Source: Haladaptatus litoreus
GTDB lineage: Archaea; Halobacteriota; Halobacteria; Halobacteriales; Haladaptataceae
Direction: 5' to 3'
Length of the DNA: 64,000 nt
NCBI RefSeq assembly: GCF_900156425.1
Contig: NZ_FTNO01000001.1
Coordinates: 1,922,001 to 1,986,000, forward strand
This document shows positions 8,452 to 16,719 of the stretch, in pieces; within the stretch, counting starts at the first letter, position 1, and every line of letters starts with the position of its first letter. Under the pieces are notes generated by a model. The model was not told where the DNA came from. It made no database searches and saw only the letters and a program-made list of their open reading frames with translations. The translations under genes and the position numbers were made by a program.

Positions 8452-9120
8452 ATGAGCCGACCAGAAAACCGACCGGAGAGAAGATCGAATCGACACGAGA
8501 ATCGACCAGACAACCAGACCGCCCGGATGTTTTTCACGCAGAACGACGTTCCCGACGACGATAGACGGGCGCTCGTGGAACTGCTGAATCAGGAACTCGC
8601 GGATACGACCGACCTGCTGACCCAGACGAAGTACGCACACTGGAACGTCAAGGGGATGCAATTTTACCAACTGCATCTGCTGTTCGACGAGTTCGCAGAC
8701 GTGCTGTTCGAACACGGCGACGAACTCGGCGAACGAGTGGCCGCACTCGGCGGGGAAGCCCGGGGAACGGTTCGAATGACGGCGGAGAACTCGCGGATTC
8801 CCGAGATTCGAACCGACGTGGTCATCGGCCCGCAGTACGTCGAAGCGTTGGCCAACAACGTGTCGATTCACGCCGCGAACTTGCGTGGGGGCATCGACGC
8901 CGCGGAGGCACACAACGACCAAGACACGGCCGACCTGCTCACGGAGTTATCCCGCGAAGTGGACCAATACCTCTGGTTCCTCGAAGCACACCTCCAGCGG
9001 GAACCGATTCAACCTGCGATGGAAGAACGTGGCGGGAGGTCGGAAGGGGAGCAAGAACAGGGCCACGGAGAACGACCGCAACGGTATCAGCAGGGAACAG
9101 CGCCGACGCGACAGCAGTGA
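8452..9120 (+). CDS. dpsA: DpsA, ferritin-like DNA-protection protein with extended tails
   Basis: A 222-residue Dps-type ferritin. The core (about residues 30-185) contains TKYAHWNVKGMQFYQLHLLF and DEFADVLFEHGDELGERVAA, which supply the ferroxidase His, Asp and Glu ligands at the subunit interface, and QYLWFLEAHLQ in the last helix. Dps oxidises and stores iron and protects DNA from peroxide. The polar N-terminal tail (about 25 residues, Arg/Asn rich) and C-terminal tail (about 35 residues, Gln/Glu/Arg rich) lie outside the fold. The start at 8452 follows a GGTGGGGA sequence. Confidence 0.88.
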   Translation: MSRPENRPERRSNRHENRPDNQTARMFFTQNDVPDDDRRALVELLNQELADTTDLLTQTKYAHWNVKGMQFYQLHLLFDEFADVLFEHGDELGERVAALGGEARGTVRMTAENSRIPEIRTDVVIGPQYVEALANNVSIHAANLRGGIDAAEAHNDQDTADLLTELSREVDQYLWFLEAHLQREPIQPAMEERGGRSEGEQEQGHGERPQRYQQGTAPTRQQ

Positions 9121-9174
9121 ACAATCTGACAGAAACCACCCACGCTTAGGTAGCCGACAACCGACGAGGGGAGT

Positions 9175-9486
9175 ATGACAGTAATCGCGCTCCTTTCCGT
9201 CGCGCCGGTCACCGAGGACAGCATGGCGGGCGAAGTCGCAAAGGCGGTGGAAGCACTGGACGAGTTCGACGTCTCCTACGAGACGAATCCGATGGGGACG
9301 GTCATCGAAGCGGAGTCGGTTGACGACCTGTTCGCGGCCGCGCAGGCCGCCCACGAAGCGGTCGATGGCGACCGGGTGAGTACGGTGCTGAAAATCGACG
9401 ACAAGCGAACGAGCGACCAGCGCGCGCAGGAAAAAGTCGATGCCGTCGAGGACGTACTGGGCCGGGAAGCGAAACGCGAGCAGTGA
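9175..9486 (+). CDS. MTH1187/YkoF-type thiamine-binding protein
   Basis: A 103-residue protein of the small MTH1187 family (older name DUF77). It shows the two-strand ferredoxin-like pattern with MTVIALLSVAPVTEDSMAGE at the start and YETNPMGTVIEA in the middle. Family members bind thiamine or related pyrimidines. It follows the dpsA gene by 54 nt on the same strand and faces the trkH gene. Confidence 0.8.
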   Translation: MTVIALLSVAPVTEDSMAGEVAKAVEALDEFDVSYETNPMGTVIEAESVDDLFAAAQAAHEAVDGDRVSTVLKIDDKRTSDQRAQEKVDAVEDVLGREAKREQ

Positions 9487-9542
9487 GTAGAGACGGGCTA
9501 GGTCGGCCTGTGAGGGTCTTCCTGTGACAGTCGGCCCGGAAT

Positions 9543-9567
9543 GGTCGGTTGTCTGCGACAACCGACC
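9543..9567. terminator. Hairpin between convergent genes
   Basis: A perfect 11-bp inverted repeat (GGTCGGTTGTC, loop TGC, GACAACCGACC) lies between the ends of the thiamine-binding gene and trkH. Its place in a 103-nt convergent gap suggests a role in ending both transcripts, although no long T run follows it. Confidence 0.4.
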
Positions 9568-9589
9568 CACCCGACCCAACCGACCGTCT

Positions 9590-11092
9590 TCACGTTCGCC
9601 AGTAGGCAGGGGTGAGCAACACGAGCACCGGCAGAATCTCGATTCGCCCGACCCACATCAACACGACCATCGCGAGTTTTGCGGAATCCGAGAACGGTTC
9701 GTAACTCCCGAACGGCCCGGCGACGCCGAATCCAGGGCCAATGTTGAGGAAGGTGGCCGCCGCCGCGCCCATCGCGTCGAACTCGCCGATGTCGGGACCG
9801 ACGCGGGAGGCGTCCAGCACCAAGAAAACCGTCGCGGCGGCGAAGATGACGAGGGAGATGAGCGTGTAGGCGTAGATACTGCGAACCGACTCCTCGTCGA
9901 CTGCATCGCCGCTGAGCCATACGGGACGAATCACGGATGGATGCGTCGCAGTGAACAAGTCCCGACGGAACGCCTTTATGACGACTAGCCAGCGCAACGT
10001 CTTGATGGAACAGGTGGTACTCCCGGCCATGCCCCCGATGAACATGCAGATGAACAGCATGTGTTTCGCGGCGGCAGACCACACGTTGAAATCCACCGTC
10101 GCGTATCCGGTCGTGGTCATGATGGAGACGACCTGAAACGCGGCGTGGCGAAGCGTTGCTTCGATAGTACCGTCGAAGTCGGGGTCGTTGACGAGGAGGA
10201 TGCTGACGACAATCGTGAAAAGGGCGAGCAAGGAGACGTAAAATCGGAACTCCTCACTTTGGCGGAGACGACTGGTGTCGCCCTGTAGGGTGAAATACAG
10301 CAGAATGAAACTGGTCGCACCGAGCGCCATGAACGGAATCGTCACCCACTGAATCGCTGGTGAAAACGCGCCGATACTCAGCGGTTGCGGCGAAAACCCG
10401 CTCGTGGATACCGTCGTCAGCGGATGGGCGACCGCGTCAAAAAGCGTCATGTTCGGCGCGAAACCTGCGTGATGAAGACCGTAAAATAGCGCCATCTGGA
10501 GGACGGTCAGTCCCACGTACAGCGACGACAGCAGACGGGCGGTTTCCTCAATTCGAGGGGTCAACTTGTGAACGTCGCGGGTTCGCGTCTCGGTTTCCAT
10601 CAACTGCGCGCCACCGACGCCGAGTTCCGACAGCACCGCAGTCGCAAGGACGAGGATTCCTAATCCGCCGAGCCACTGGATTAGTTGCCGCCAGAGCATA
10701 ATCGACTGTGCGTGAATCTCGAAGTCGGTGATAACCGTCGCTCCCGTCGTCGTAATTCCGCTGGTACTCTCGAATAGCGCGTTCACCGGATAGGCAACAG
10801 CACCTCTTCCTGCCGTAACGAACGGAATCGCCCCGATGAGCGCGATGGAAAACCACGTCAACGCGACCATCAAAAACGCTTCTCGGTGGCCGAGTGTGCG
10901 CTCCTCGGTGAGGTTTTCGAGTCCAAGGCCGAGGACGAACGTGACCGCAATAGTGACCGCGAACGGGACGAGCGGTTCGGCGTACAAGAGCGCGACGACG
11001 GCGGGAAGACAGAGCGGCACCGACAACCATTTTAGTATCGTCCCGACGAAACTGCAGCTCGACCGCCAATCGACCCGCACCCGTACCATCAA
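9590..11092 (-). CDS. trkH: TrkH-type potassium uptake channel subunit
   Basis: A 500-residue membrane protein with the four pore-loop repeats of the TrkH/KtrB family: STSGITTTGATVI, TTVSTSGFSPQP, MTTTGYATVDFN and LNIGPGFGVAGP supply the selectivity filters. IGGMAGSTTCSIKTLRW is the family hallmark before the third pore loop. TrkH imports K+ in complex with a TrkA-type NAD-binding subunit, which is not seen in this window. K+ import is central to salt-in halophiles. The first Met at 11092 is immediately followed by a second at 11089; either could be used. Confidence 0.95.
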   Translation of the reverse strand: MMVRVRVDWRSSCSFVGTILKWLSVPLCLPAVVALLYAEPLVPFAVTIAVTFVLGLGLENLTEERTLGHREAFLMVALTWFSIALIGAIPFVTAGRGAVAYPVNALFESTSGITTTGATVITDFEIHAQSIMLWRQLIQWLGGLGILVLATAVLSELGVGGAQLMETETRTRDVHKLTPRIEETARLLSSLYVGLTVLQMALFYGLHHAGFAPNMTLFDAVAHPLTTVSTSGFSPQPLSIGAFSPAIQWVTIPFMALGATSFILLYFTLQGDTSRLRQSEEFRFYVSLLALFTIVVSILLVNDPDFDGTIEATLRHAAFQVVSIMTTTGYATVDFNVWSAAAKHMLFICMFIGGMAGSTTCSIKTLRWLVVIKAFRRDLFTATHPSVIRPVWLSGDAVDEESVRSIYAYTLISLVIFAAATVFLVLDASRVGPDIGEFDAMGAAAATFLNIGPGFGVAGPFGSYEPFSDSAKLAMVVLMWVGRIEILPVLVLLTPAYWRT

Positions 11093-11194
11093 GTTTGCCT
11101 TATCAACCCACCATGAAAAGTAATCCGAGATGCGTCCGAACGAGCGGGCGGTGAACCGATAAACGGTTTACCGGATGCCGACCAATTTCGGAGC

Positions 11195-12127
11195 ATGGAC
11201 AGCCTCAATCGAATGGCCCTTGAACTCGTTGACGAGGCCATCGACTTCGCGGGCGAACTGAACGTCGCCGCCTACGAACTGGACAACGAAGCGACCGTCC
11301 TCGATTTCGGTATCGACGCGGACGGCGGAACGGAGGCCGGACTCCTCCTCGCGGAACTTCAGACCGCCGGATTAGCCACGGTACAAACCCAGATGGGCGA
11401 CGTTGCGGGCGCACCGTTTCCTTACGTCGAACTCTCGACCGACCAACCCGCGCTCGCACTGCTCTGTTCGCAGAAGGCGGGATGGGAACTCACCGTCGAT
11501 GAGTTCGACGGACTGGGAAGCGGCCCTGCGCGCGCGCTGGTCGCGGAGGAAGACGAATATCAGCGCGTCGGTTACGCCGACTCGTTCGAGTTCGCCGTCC
11601 TCGCAGTCGAATCCGACCGACTTCCGGACGAGAAGGTCGCGGAACACGTCGCCGATCTCGCGGGCGTCGAACCGAACGCGGTGTTCCTCCCGACGTTCGC
11701 CACGGGAAGCATCACCGGGAGCGTCAGCGTCGCCTCCCGCGCCGCCGAACTCGCCGCTTTCCGACTCAGCGAACTCGGATACGACCCGTTGGACATCCTC
11801 TCCGTAAGAGGGTCGGCCCCGGTTGCACCGGTCAGTCACGACGAAGCAACCGCCATCGGGCGGACGAACGATGCGCTAGCCTACGGCGGTCGGGTGCATC
11901 TCACCGTCCGCGAGGAGTTCGACCGATTCGACGAACTACCATCGACCGCGAGCGACGAGTACGGCACGACGTTCCAGACGTTCTTCGACGACGCAGAGTG
12001 GGATTTCGAGGCGATTCCCGAGAGCGTTTTCGCTCCGGCGCAGGTGACCGTGGATGTCGTAAACGGACCGACGCACGTCCTCGGCGAGACGAACCACGAC
12101 CTACTGGCGGACAGCTTCGACCTGTGA
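11195..12127 (+). CDS. mch: Methenyltetrahydromethanopterin cyclohydrolase
   Basis: A 310-residue protein that fits Mch over its whole length, starting MDSLNRMALELVDEAIDFAG and including the pocket segment FPYVELSTDQPALALLCSQK near residues 70-90. Mch interconverts 5,10-methenyl-H4MPT and 5-formyl-H4MPT. This organism type is not methanogenic, so the enzyme presumably acts in one-carbon transfer. GTTTAC at 11166-11171, about 27 nt before the ATG, fits a leaderless promoter. The stop overlaps the next gene by 4 nt. Confidence 0.93.
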   Translation: MDSLNRMALELVDEAIDFAGELNVAAYELDNEATVLDFGIDADGGTEAGLLLAELQTAGLATVQTQMGDVAGAPFPYVELSTDQPALALLCSQKAGWELTVDEFDGLGSGPARALVAEEDEYQRVGYADSFEFAVLAVESDRLPDEKVAEHVADLAGVEPNAVFLPTFATGSITGSVSVASRAAELAAFRLSELGYDPLDILSVRGSAPVAPVSHDEATAIGRTNDALAYGGRVHLTVREEFDRFDELPSTASDEYGTTFQTFFDDAEWDFEAIPESVFAPAQVTVDVVNGPTHVLGETNHDLLADSFDL

Positions 12128-12609
12128 AATTCAAACTCGTTCCCTCTGCACCCGCGGAGTTCGATTTCGTGGCGGACGCACAGAAGGCGGTGCCGCTGGT
12201 TCCCGGCACAGAGGACGACTGCTGTGCCCGCCTGATGAACCGACTCGGCTTTCAGAGTCGGGACGTGGCCCGGACGTGGCTCACCTTCCTTCGGGCGCTC
12301 GAACTGGCCGAAGAGACGCAGTCGGGGTTCGCCCGACTGCGTCGTGACCCGGATCGGGAGAAACTGGCCGAATCGTTCCAATCGCGGGTGTACGGCGTTT
12401 CGATTGTCCTGTCCGTACTGGACGAACACGGCCCACTTTCCGAGCGGGCCGTGTTCGAGAAGTTCCGCGAGGAGATTCCGACGTGGGAGCGCCACAAAGA
12501 CCCGAGTAGGGTCGAGGAAGTGTGGCGCGAACGAGTCGGAAATATGCTGGACTGGGCGGTGCTGTTGGGACTGGCAGAGCGGGTGGATGGGAATTATCGG
12601 CGGGTGTAG
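12124..12609 (+). CDS. Conserved haloarchaeal protein of unknown function, coupled to mch
   Basis: A 161-residue soluble protein starting with GTG (KFKLVPSAPAEFDFVADAQK after the start). The GTGA overlap with the mch stop implies translational coupling. The C-terminal half (YGVSIVLSVLDEHGPLSERA to the end) looks like a winged-helix fold: helices, then LGLAERVDGNYRRV as the wing. The function is not recognised. Its link to mch suggests a role in C1 metabolism or its control. Confidence 0.75.
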   Translation: MKFKLVPSAPAEFDFVADAQKAVPLVPGTEDDCCARLMNRLGFQSRDVARTWLTFLRALELAEETQSGFARLRRDPDREKLAESFQSRVYGVSIVLSVLDEHGPLSERAVFEKFREEIPTWERHKDPSRVEEVWRERVGNMLDWAVLLGLAERVDGNYRRV

Positions 12610-12626
12610 TACTGTCAGGTACGACT

Positions 12627-12643
12627 GGTCGGCGAAACCGACC
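12627..12643. terminator. Short hairpin after the mch operon
   Basis: GGTCGG pairs with CCGACC over a 5-nt loop, 17 nt after the stop of the mch-coupled gene. A candidate transcript end; weak evidence. Confidence 0.25.
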
Positions 12644-12745
12644 GATCGGAGTGGCAGAGCGCATCGAACCGAACTGGTTCCGTCTTCGAATATAAATGTT
12701 CGCCGACGCATGATTTTTGTCAGCACAACTCCTCTTTTTCGCGTG

Positions 12746-13423
12746 ATGGACATCGACACGGTTCTCTTCGATTTGGACGACACACTCTTGGAGTACGAAC
12801 AGGATTCGCGAGACGTGCTTTCCTCGTCGTTCGACCGGGTCGGCGTCGAACCGTTCTTCGACATCCCGGCGTACCACGCCCGATACGACGAGTTTCTGGA
12901 GCGGGGGAAAAGCGTGGACGAACAGCGGTCGAACTGCTTCGCGGCGATTGCGCGCGACGCGGAGTACGACCCAAACGTAGGTCGGACGGTCGCAGAGGCG
13001 TTCGCCGATATTCGTGACCAGTCGCGGGTGCGCTACCTGCTGGGCGCACCCGTGATGCTCGAAACCCTCGCGCGCGACTACGCGCTCGGAATCGTCACGA
13101 ATGGGTCGCCGGAGATGCAGCGAACGAAGATGACGGCGCTCGGAATCGACGAGTACGTCGATGCAATCGTCTTCGCGGGCCACGACGCGCGCGCCAAACC
13201 ACACCCGGAACTGTTCGAATCGGCGTTGGCGGAACTCGACTCGACACCTGAACGAGCGATTCACGTCGGTAATTCGCTCAGCACCGACGTTCCCGGTGCG
13301 AAGGCCGCGGGACTCGGTGCGGTGTGGGTGCCCGCAAATCCCGAAATCACGCCCGACCCGACCCCGGATTTCGCCTTCGAAACGCTCCATCCGCTCGCCG
13401 AGCATCCGTGGCGGAGCGCGTAG
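12746..13423 (+). CDS. HAD-superfamily hydrolase
   Basis: A 225-residue HAD phosphatase with motif I DLDDTLLEY (nucleophile Asp), motif II GIVTNGSPEM, motif III Lys in ARAKPHPELF and motif IV HVGNSLSTDVPGA. The helical cap between motifs I and II marks subclass I (phosphoglycolate phosphatase or dehalogenase-like). The substrate is unknown. The chosen start (MDIDTVLFDL) lies about 50 nt after AATATAAAT at 12689-12697; an in-frame ATG at 12710 would add 12 residues. Confidence 0.85.
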   Translation: MDIDTVLFDLDDTLLEYEQDSRDVLSSSFDRVGVEPFFDIPAYHARYDEFLERGKSVDEQRSNCFAAIARDAEYDPNVGRTVAEAFADIRDQSRVRYLLGAPVMLETLARDYALGIVTNGSPEMQRTKMTALGIDEYVDAIVFAGHDARAKPHPELFESALAELDSTPERAIHVGNSLSTDVPGAKAAGLGAVWVPANPEITPDPTPDFAFETLHPLAEHPWRSA

Positions 13424-13510
13424 GTTTATACGTCGAAGAGAAACCAGTTCGGTGCGATGCGTGAACTCGTCGCCTCGATTGTTCGCTTGGCTTTCAACCT
13501 GTGTTTCCGC

Positions 13511-13855
13511 TCACTTTCCTGCCTGCATGTACCGATAGCCGAGCAGAACGAGCATCACCGACCCCGCCACGCCCAGCAGCAGGGAAAACTGGTCGCCGCC
13601 AGCAACAAAGTAGTTGGTCAGCGACCAGACGACGACGCCGCCGAAAAAGGCCGCCCGCCACCGAGCAATCTGCGTAATATCGCGGAAGACGCCAATAAAG
13701 AGGACACCGACGAGGTATAGGATAGCAAGGCCTTCCAACATCCCACCCACGCCCTGTTCGGAAACCAGCCCAACGACCGAGACGAGTGCAACCACCAGGA
13801 GAATCGCGGTGAACGCTTTCGTCGCGGTGGTCGCATCGAATCGCAGTTTCGACAT
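13511..13855 (-). CDS. Small integral membrane protein, unknown function
   Basis: A 114-residue protein with four hydrophobic stretches: AFTAILLVVALVSVVGLV, LEGLAILYLVGVLFIGVF, AAFFGGVVVWSLTNYFV and LLLGVAGSVMLVLLGYRYM. It starts MSKLRFDATTATK with no signal peptide. No catalytic motif is seen. It is the gene downstream of the GTPBP1-type GTPase (31 nt gap, same strand) and may share its transcript. Confidence 0.7.
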   Translation of the reverse strand: MSKLRFDATTATKAFTAILLVVALVSVVGLVSEQGVGGMLEGLAILYLVGVLFIGVFRDITQIARWRAAFFGGVVVWSLTNYFVAGGDQFSLLLGVAGSVMLVLLGYRYMQAGK

Positions 13856-13886
13856 GGGCGAAACTGCGGGCGAGGGGAAAATAAAC

Positions 13887-15530
13887 CTACTCGACTGACG
13901 TTACGTCGGTGACGGTGCCCACGCCTTTGCTCTGGCCCTCGCGGAAGACGAATCGCTGGCCTTCTTCGACGAGGTATGGCCGAAACTTGAATCGGACACT
14001 CGTCGTCCCTTTGTCGCCGGGCAGGAGACGGCCACCTTCGGGTTCGAAGATGGCAGTTTCGCTCATCGTTTCGAGGTGGACGACGGGTTCGTAGCCGGTG
14101 CCGATGTTGGTCGGATGGTTCAGCACCATCACTTCGGCGTCGAACTCCCAGACCGCGTTCGGTTCCGCTTCCGGTGGAACCAGAACCATACCGCGTTCGA
14201 TGTCCGCTTCTCGGACGCCTTTCAGCGCGATACCGACGATTCGCCCCGCCTTCGCCTCATCGACGCGGTGGTAGTGCATCTCGATGGAGCGGACTTCCAC
14301 CTCGCGGAACTCGCCGTCCGGCATCGGCCCGAGGAGAAGTTCGTCGCCAGCCTCCACCTCGCCCGAATTTATCGTCCCGCTGGCGACCGGGCCGACGCCG
14401 GTCACGCTGTAACTCCGATCGATGTACATCCGGAACTCGCCGCTGTCGGCGGTGGTTTTCGGCAACTGCTCGAACATCGTATCCAAGGCGTCCAACCCTT
14501 CCATGGTGACCGCGCTGGTCATGAGGATGGGAACGACGTTCGTGTCCACTTCCTCGATTGCGACTTCGACGCCGTGGCGTTCGACCCGGAGCGGCGTTTT
14601 GCCGACTTCGCGGAGCAGTTGTTCGACTTCGCGTTCGACCTCCATGGCGCGCGCTTCGTCCACCATGTCGGTTTTCGTGATGGCGACGATGGTCGGCAGT
14701 TCGGTCGCGAGCAGGATGCCCAGGTGTTCGCGCGTCGTCCTCGTCGGGCCGTCGTCCGCGGCGACGGTCAGCAGGCCGTAGTCGAGTTTCTGCCCGACGA
14801 GGCCGCGAATCGTCGTCCGAAGCCACGGTTCGTGGCCGACGGTGTCCACGAACGAGACGAGTCGGTCGCTCTCCTCCACGATTCGCGCCCGGTCAGATTT
14901 CCGGTGTGGATTGTCCATGTGAACCGGGCCGTCGTCGTCGAATCCGTACACCGCGTAGGAAAGGTCGGCACTGAGTCCGCGCTGAACCTCGTGTGGTTGC
15001 ACGTCCAGATAGCCCCGCGTTCCGCCCTCGCCGTCGTCGGACTGGCCGGTGACGAGACTGCCGACGAGCGTGCTCTTCCCGTGGTCTACGTGTCCTGCGG
15101 TTCCGACCACGATGTGTTCGCTGTCGGTTTCGAGGACGGCACCTTCGCGGATGGTGGCGACGCCGACGATGCCGCCGTTTCCGTTTCGGGTCGAAGCGCG
15201 TGTGCTCGTCTCTGTGGCGTCGATACCCCACGTTTGTACGTCTTCGATGTGCGCACCCGCTTCCTCGGCGAGGAACGAAAGCACGTCCATCGACTCCGAA
15301 AAGAGTTCGGGGTTGATTCCCGCCAGTCCGCCGTCGTCGGTGACGCCGACTACGTATGTCGCTTCCCCATCCCCCGAGAGGACACGGTGGCGTAACTGCG
15401 CGGCCAGACTCTCCATTCGCCCTTCGGCAAGGTGGATTTCCCTCGTCAGTCGTTCCTTGAACTCCACGCTACCGCCTTCCTGCTCTCCCCGGTCGAGAGC
15501 CCGCTGTAAGGCGGCGCGGTCAGCGCTCAT
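13887..15530 (-). CDS. GTPBP1-type translational GTPase (EF-1A related)
   Basis: A 547-residue GTPase. The N-terminal domain (residues 1-130, with GGSVEFKERL and YVVGVTDDGGLAGI) matches the one preceding the G domain in eukaryotic GTPBP1/2. The G domain has GHVDHGKS at 146-153 (P loop), DTVGH at 229-233 and TKTD at 285-288. Beta-barrel domains 2 and 3 follow (MYIDRSYSVTGVGPVASGTI). Eukaryotic relatives act in ribosome rescue and mRNA surveillance; the archaeal role is inferred. The strict Asp-Thr-Val-Gly-His motif is intact, so the protein should be an active GTPase. Confidence 0.88.
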   Translation of the reverse strand: MSADRAALQRALDRGEQEGGSVEFKERLTREIHLAEGRMESLAAQLRHRVLSGDGEATYVVGVTDDGGLAGINPELFSESMDVLSFLAEEAGAHIEDVQTWGIDATETSTRASTRNGNGGIVGVATIREGAVLETDSEHIVVGTAGHVDHGKSTLVGSLVTGQSDDGEGGTRGYLDVQPHEVQRGLSADLSYAVYGFDDDGPVHMDNPHRKSDRARIVEESDRLVSFVDTVGHEPWLRTTIRGLVGQKLDYGLLTVAADDGPTRTTREHLGILLATELPTIVAITKTDMVDEARAMEVEREVEQLLREVGKTPLRVERHGVEVAIEEVDTNVVPILMTSAVTMEGLDALDTMFEQLPKTTADSGEFRMYIDRSYSVTGVGPVASGTINSGEVEAGDELLLGPMPDGEFREVEVRSIEMHYHRVDEAKAGRIVGIALKGVREADIERGMVLVPPEAEPNAVWEFDAEVMVLNHPTNIGTGYEPVVHLETMSETAIFEPEGGRLLPGDKGTTSVRFKFRPYLVEEGQRFVFREGQSKGVGTVTDVTSVE

Positions 15531-15620
15531 AAACGCGAGTTAGGGACGGTCAGTCAAAAGGTTTGCCCGCGTTACAAGACCGTTGACAGCGGTCAGATAT
15601 AGTGATCTCCGGACTACTAT

Positions 15621-16646
15621 TTACGGTTCTACGGCCAAATTTGAATCCTTCTGGAACGTAATCGAAATCCCGCCGTGTTTCGCCCGGTCACTCACGACGA
15701 GAGTTGCGTCGGTGGCGTCAGCATCGACCGAAACCAGCGTACTGAAGGTTTCCGTCTGACCCTCTTCGATGACCATCGGGCTGAAATCAGTCACGTTTGT
15801 CAGCGGTTGATAGCCGTAGAGCGTTCCATTCGAGAGGACGCCGAAATTGCCTGGTCTGAGTCCGACCGAGTCGCTGCCCTCGTTCGTGACGTTCATCGTA
15901 ACGAGGAGGAACTGTTTGCCCTCGTCCGGTTTGTAGACGCCGGGGTCGCCGGAGTCGAGCGAATCCGAATCGAGTTCAGAGACGCGCTTTGCGTTCCACT
16001 GCACGGAAAGCGAGTCGGTGGAGTTGTTCGCGGCCGTGGACTGTGCGGTCACGTTCCAGTCCTGCGTTTCGACCTGCCCGCCGGTTCCGAGAATCATCGG
16101 GGCGACCACGGTCGCCCCGACGAGTCCGAGGAGGAGCACGACGACACCGGCCACGAGTTTCGGCTGGACGGGCAGTGAATCCGGCACCGAATCCGAAAGC
16201 GAAAACGGGAGGGAAACGCCGTCGTCGGAATCACCCGGTTCCGACGCGGCTGTTCCATCTCCATCGCCGTCGCCATTCGCGTACTGTCCGACGAGGTCGT
16301 GGAGTTCGCGCGCTTCGATGATGGTTTTCAGTTTCTCGCCATCGACCAACTGCACGCCCGCCTGCGAGCCGATTTTTGCCGCGTCCTCCGAAAACGTCCC
16401 CGAGGTGACGACGGCACCCTCGCCGACGCCGTACTGCTTGCACAGCATGACGAACTGCTGGAGTTCCTTGCCACTGACGCCCTCACCCGTCGCTGGTCGC
16501 GCCCAAATTAACCCCTCAGCGCCCTCTCGCTGAAGCGTGACGAACGATTTTCCTTTCTTCGTCGTCACCTGTGTTTGCCAGCCCTGTTTCGTCCAGAGGG
16601 CGGCGACGAACTCGGCGAACTGGGACTGTTCCATTTTTCGTATCAT
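15621..16646 (-). CDS. Membrane-anchored Mrr-like (restriction endonuclease fold) protein with a DUF4352-like outer domain
   Basis: A 341-residue protein in three parts. Residues 1-120 follow the Mrr-type endonuclease fold (FAEFVAALWTKQGWQTQVT, then KQYGVGEGAVVTSGTFSEDA). Residues 164-186 form one transmembrane helix. Residues 190-341 look like a DUF4352-type beta sandwich on the outside (FLLVTMNVTNEGSDSVGL). The Gln-x-Lys catalytic pair usual for Mrr is replaced by I-W-A-R near residue 48, so nuclease activity is doubtful. An alternative start is Met5. It may sense something rather than cut DNA. Confidence 0.75.
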   Translation of the reverse strand: MIRKMEQSQFAEFVAALWTKQGWQTQVTTKKGKSFVTLQREGAEGLIWARPATGEGVSGKELQQFVMLCKQYGVGEGAVVTSGTFSEDAAKIGSQAGVQLVDGEKLKTIIEARELHDLVGQYANGDGDGDGTAASEPGDSDDGVSLPFSLSDSVPDSLPVQPKLVAGVVVLLLGLVGATVVAPMILGTGGQVETQDWNVTAQSTAANNSTDSLSVQWNAKRVSELDSDSLDSGDPGVYKPDEGKQFLLVTMNVTNEGSDSVGLRPGNFGVLSNGTLYGYQPLTNVTDFSPMVIEEGQTETFSTLVSVDADATDATLVVSDRAKHGGISITFQKDSNLAVEP

Positions 16647-16719
16647 GGTCTGTGTGGGGGAGAGGGCAATCCGTTCGTGCTGGTATCTTCACTCATCCTA
16701 TAAAAATTATCACACATGT

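Noticed and set aside
13457-13720. 87-residue frame with TTTATA 27 nt before its ATG
   Set aside because: The promoter spacing is tempting, but the frame runs antisense through the membrane protein at 13511-13855 and has no family-like sequence. It is a chance frame unless translation is shown.
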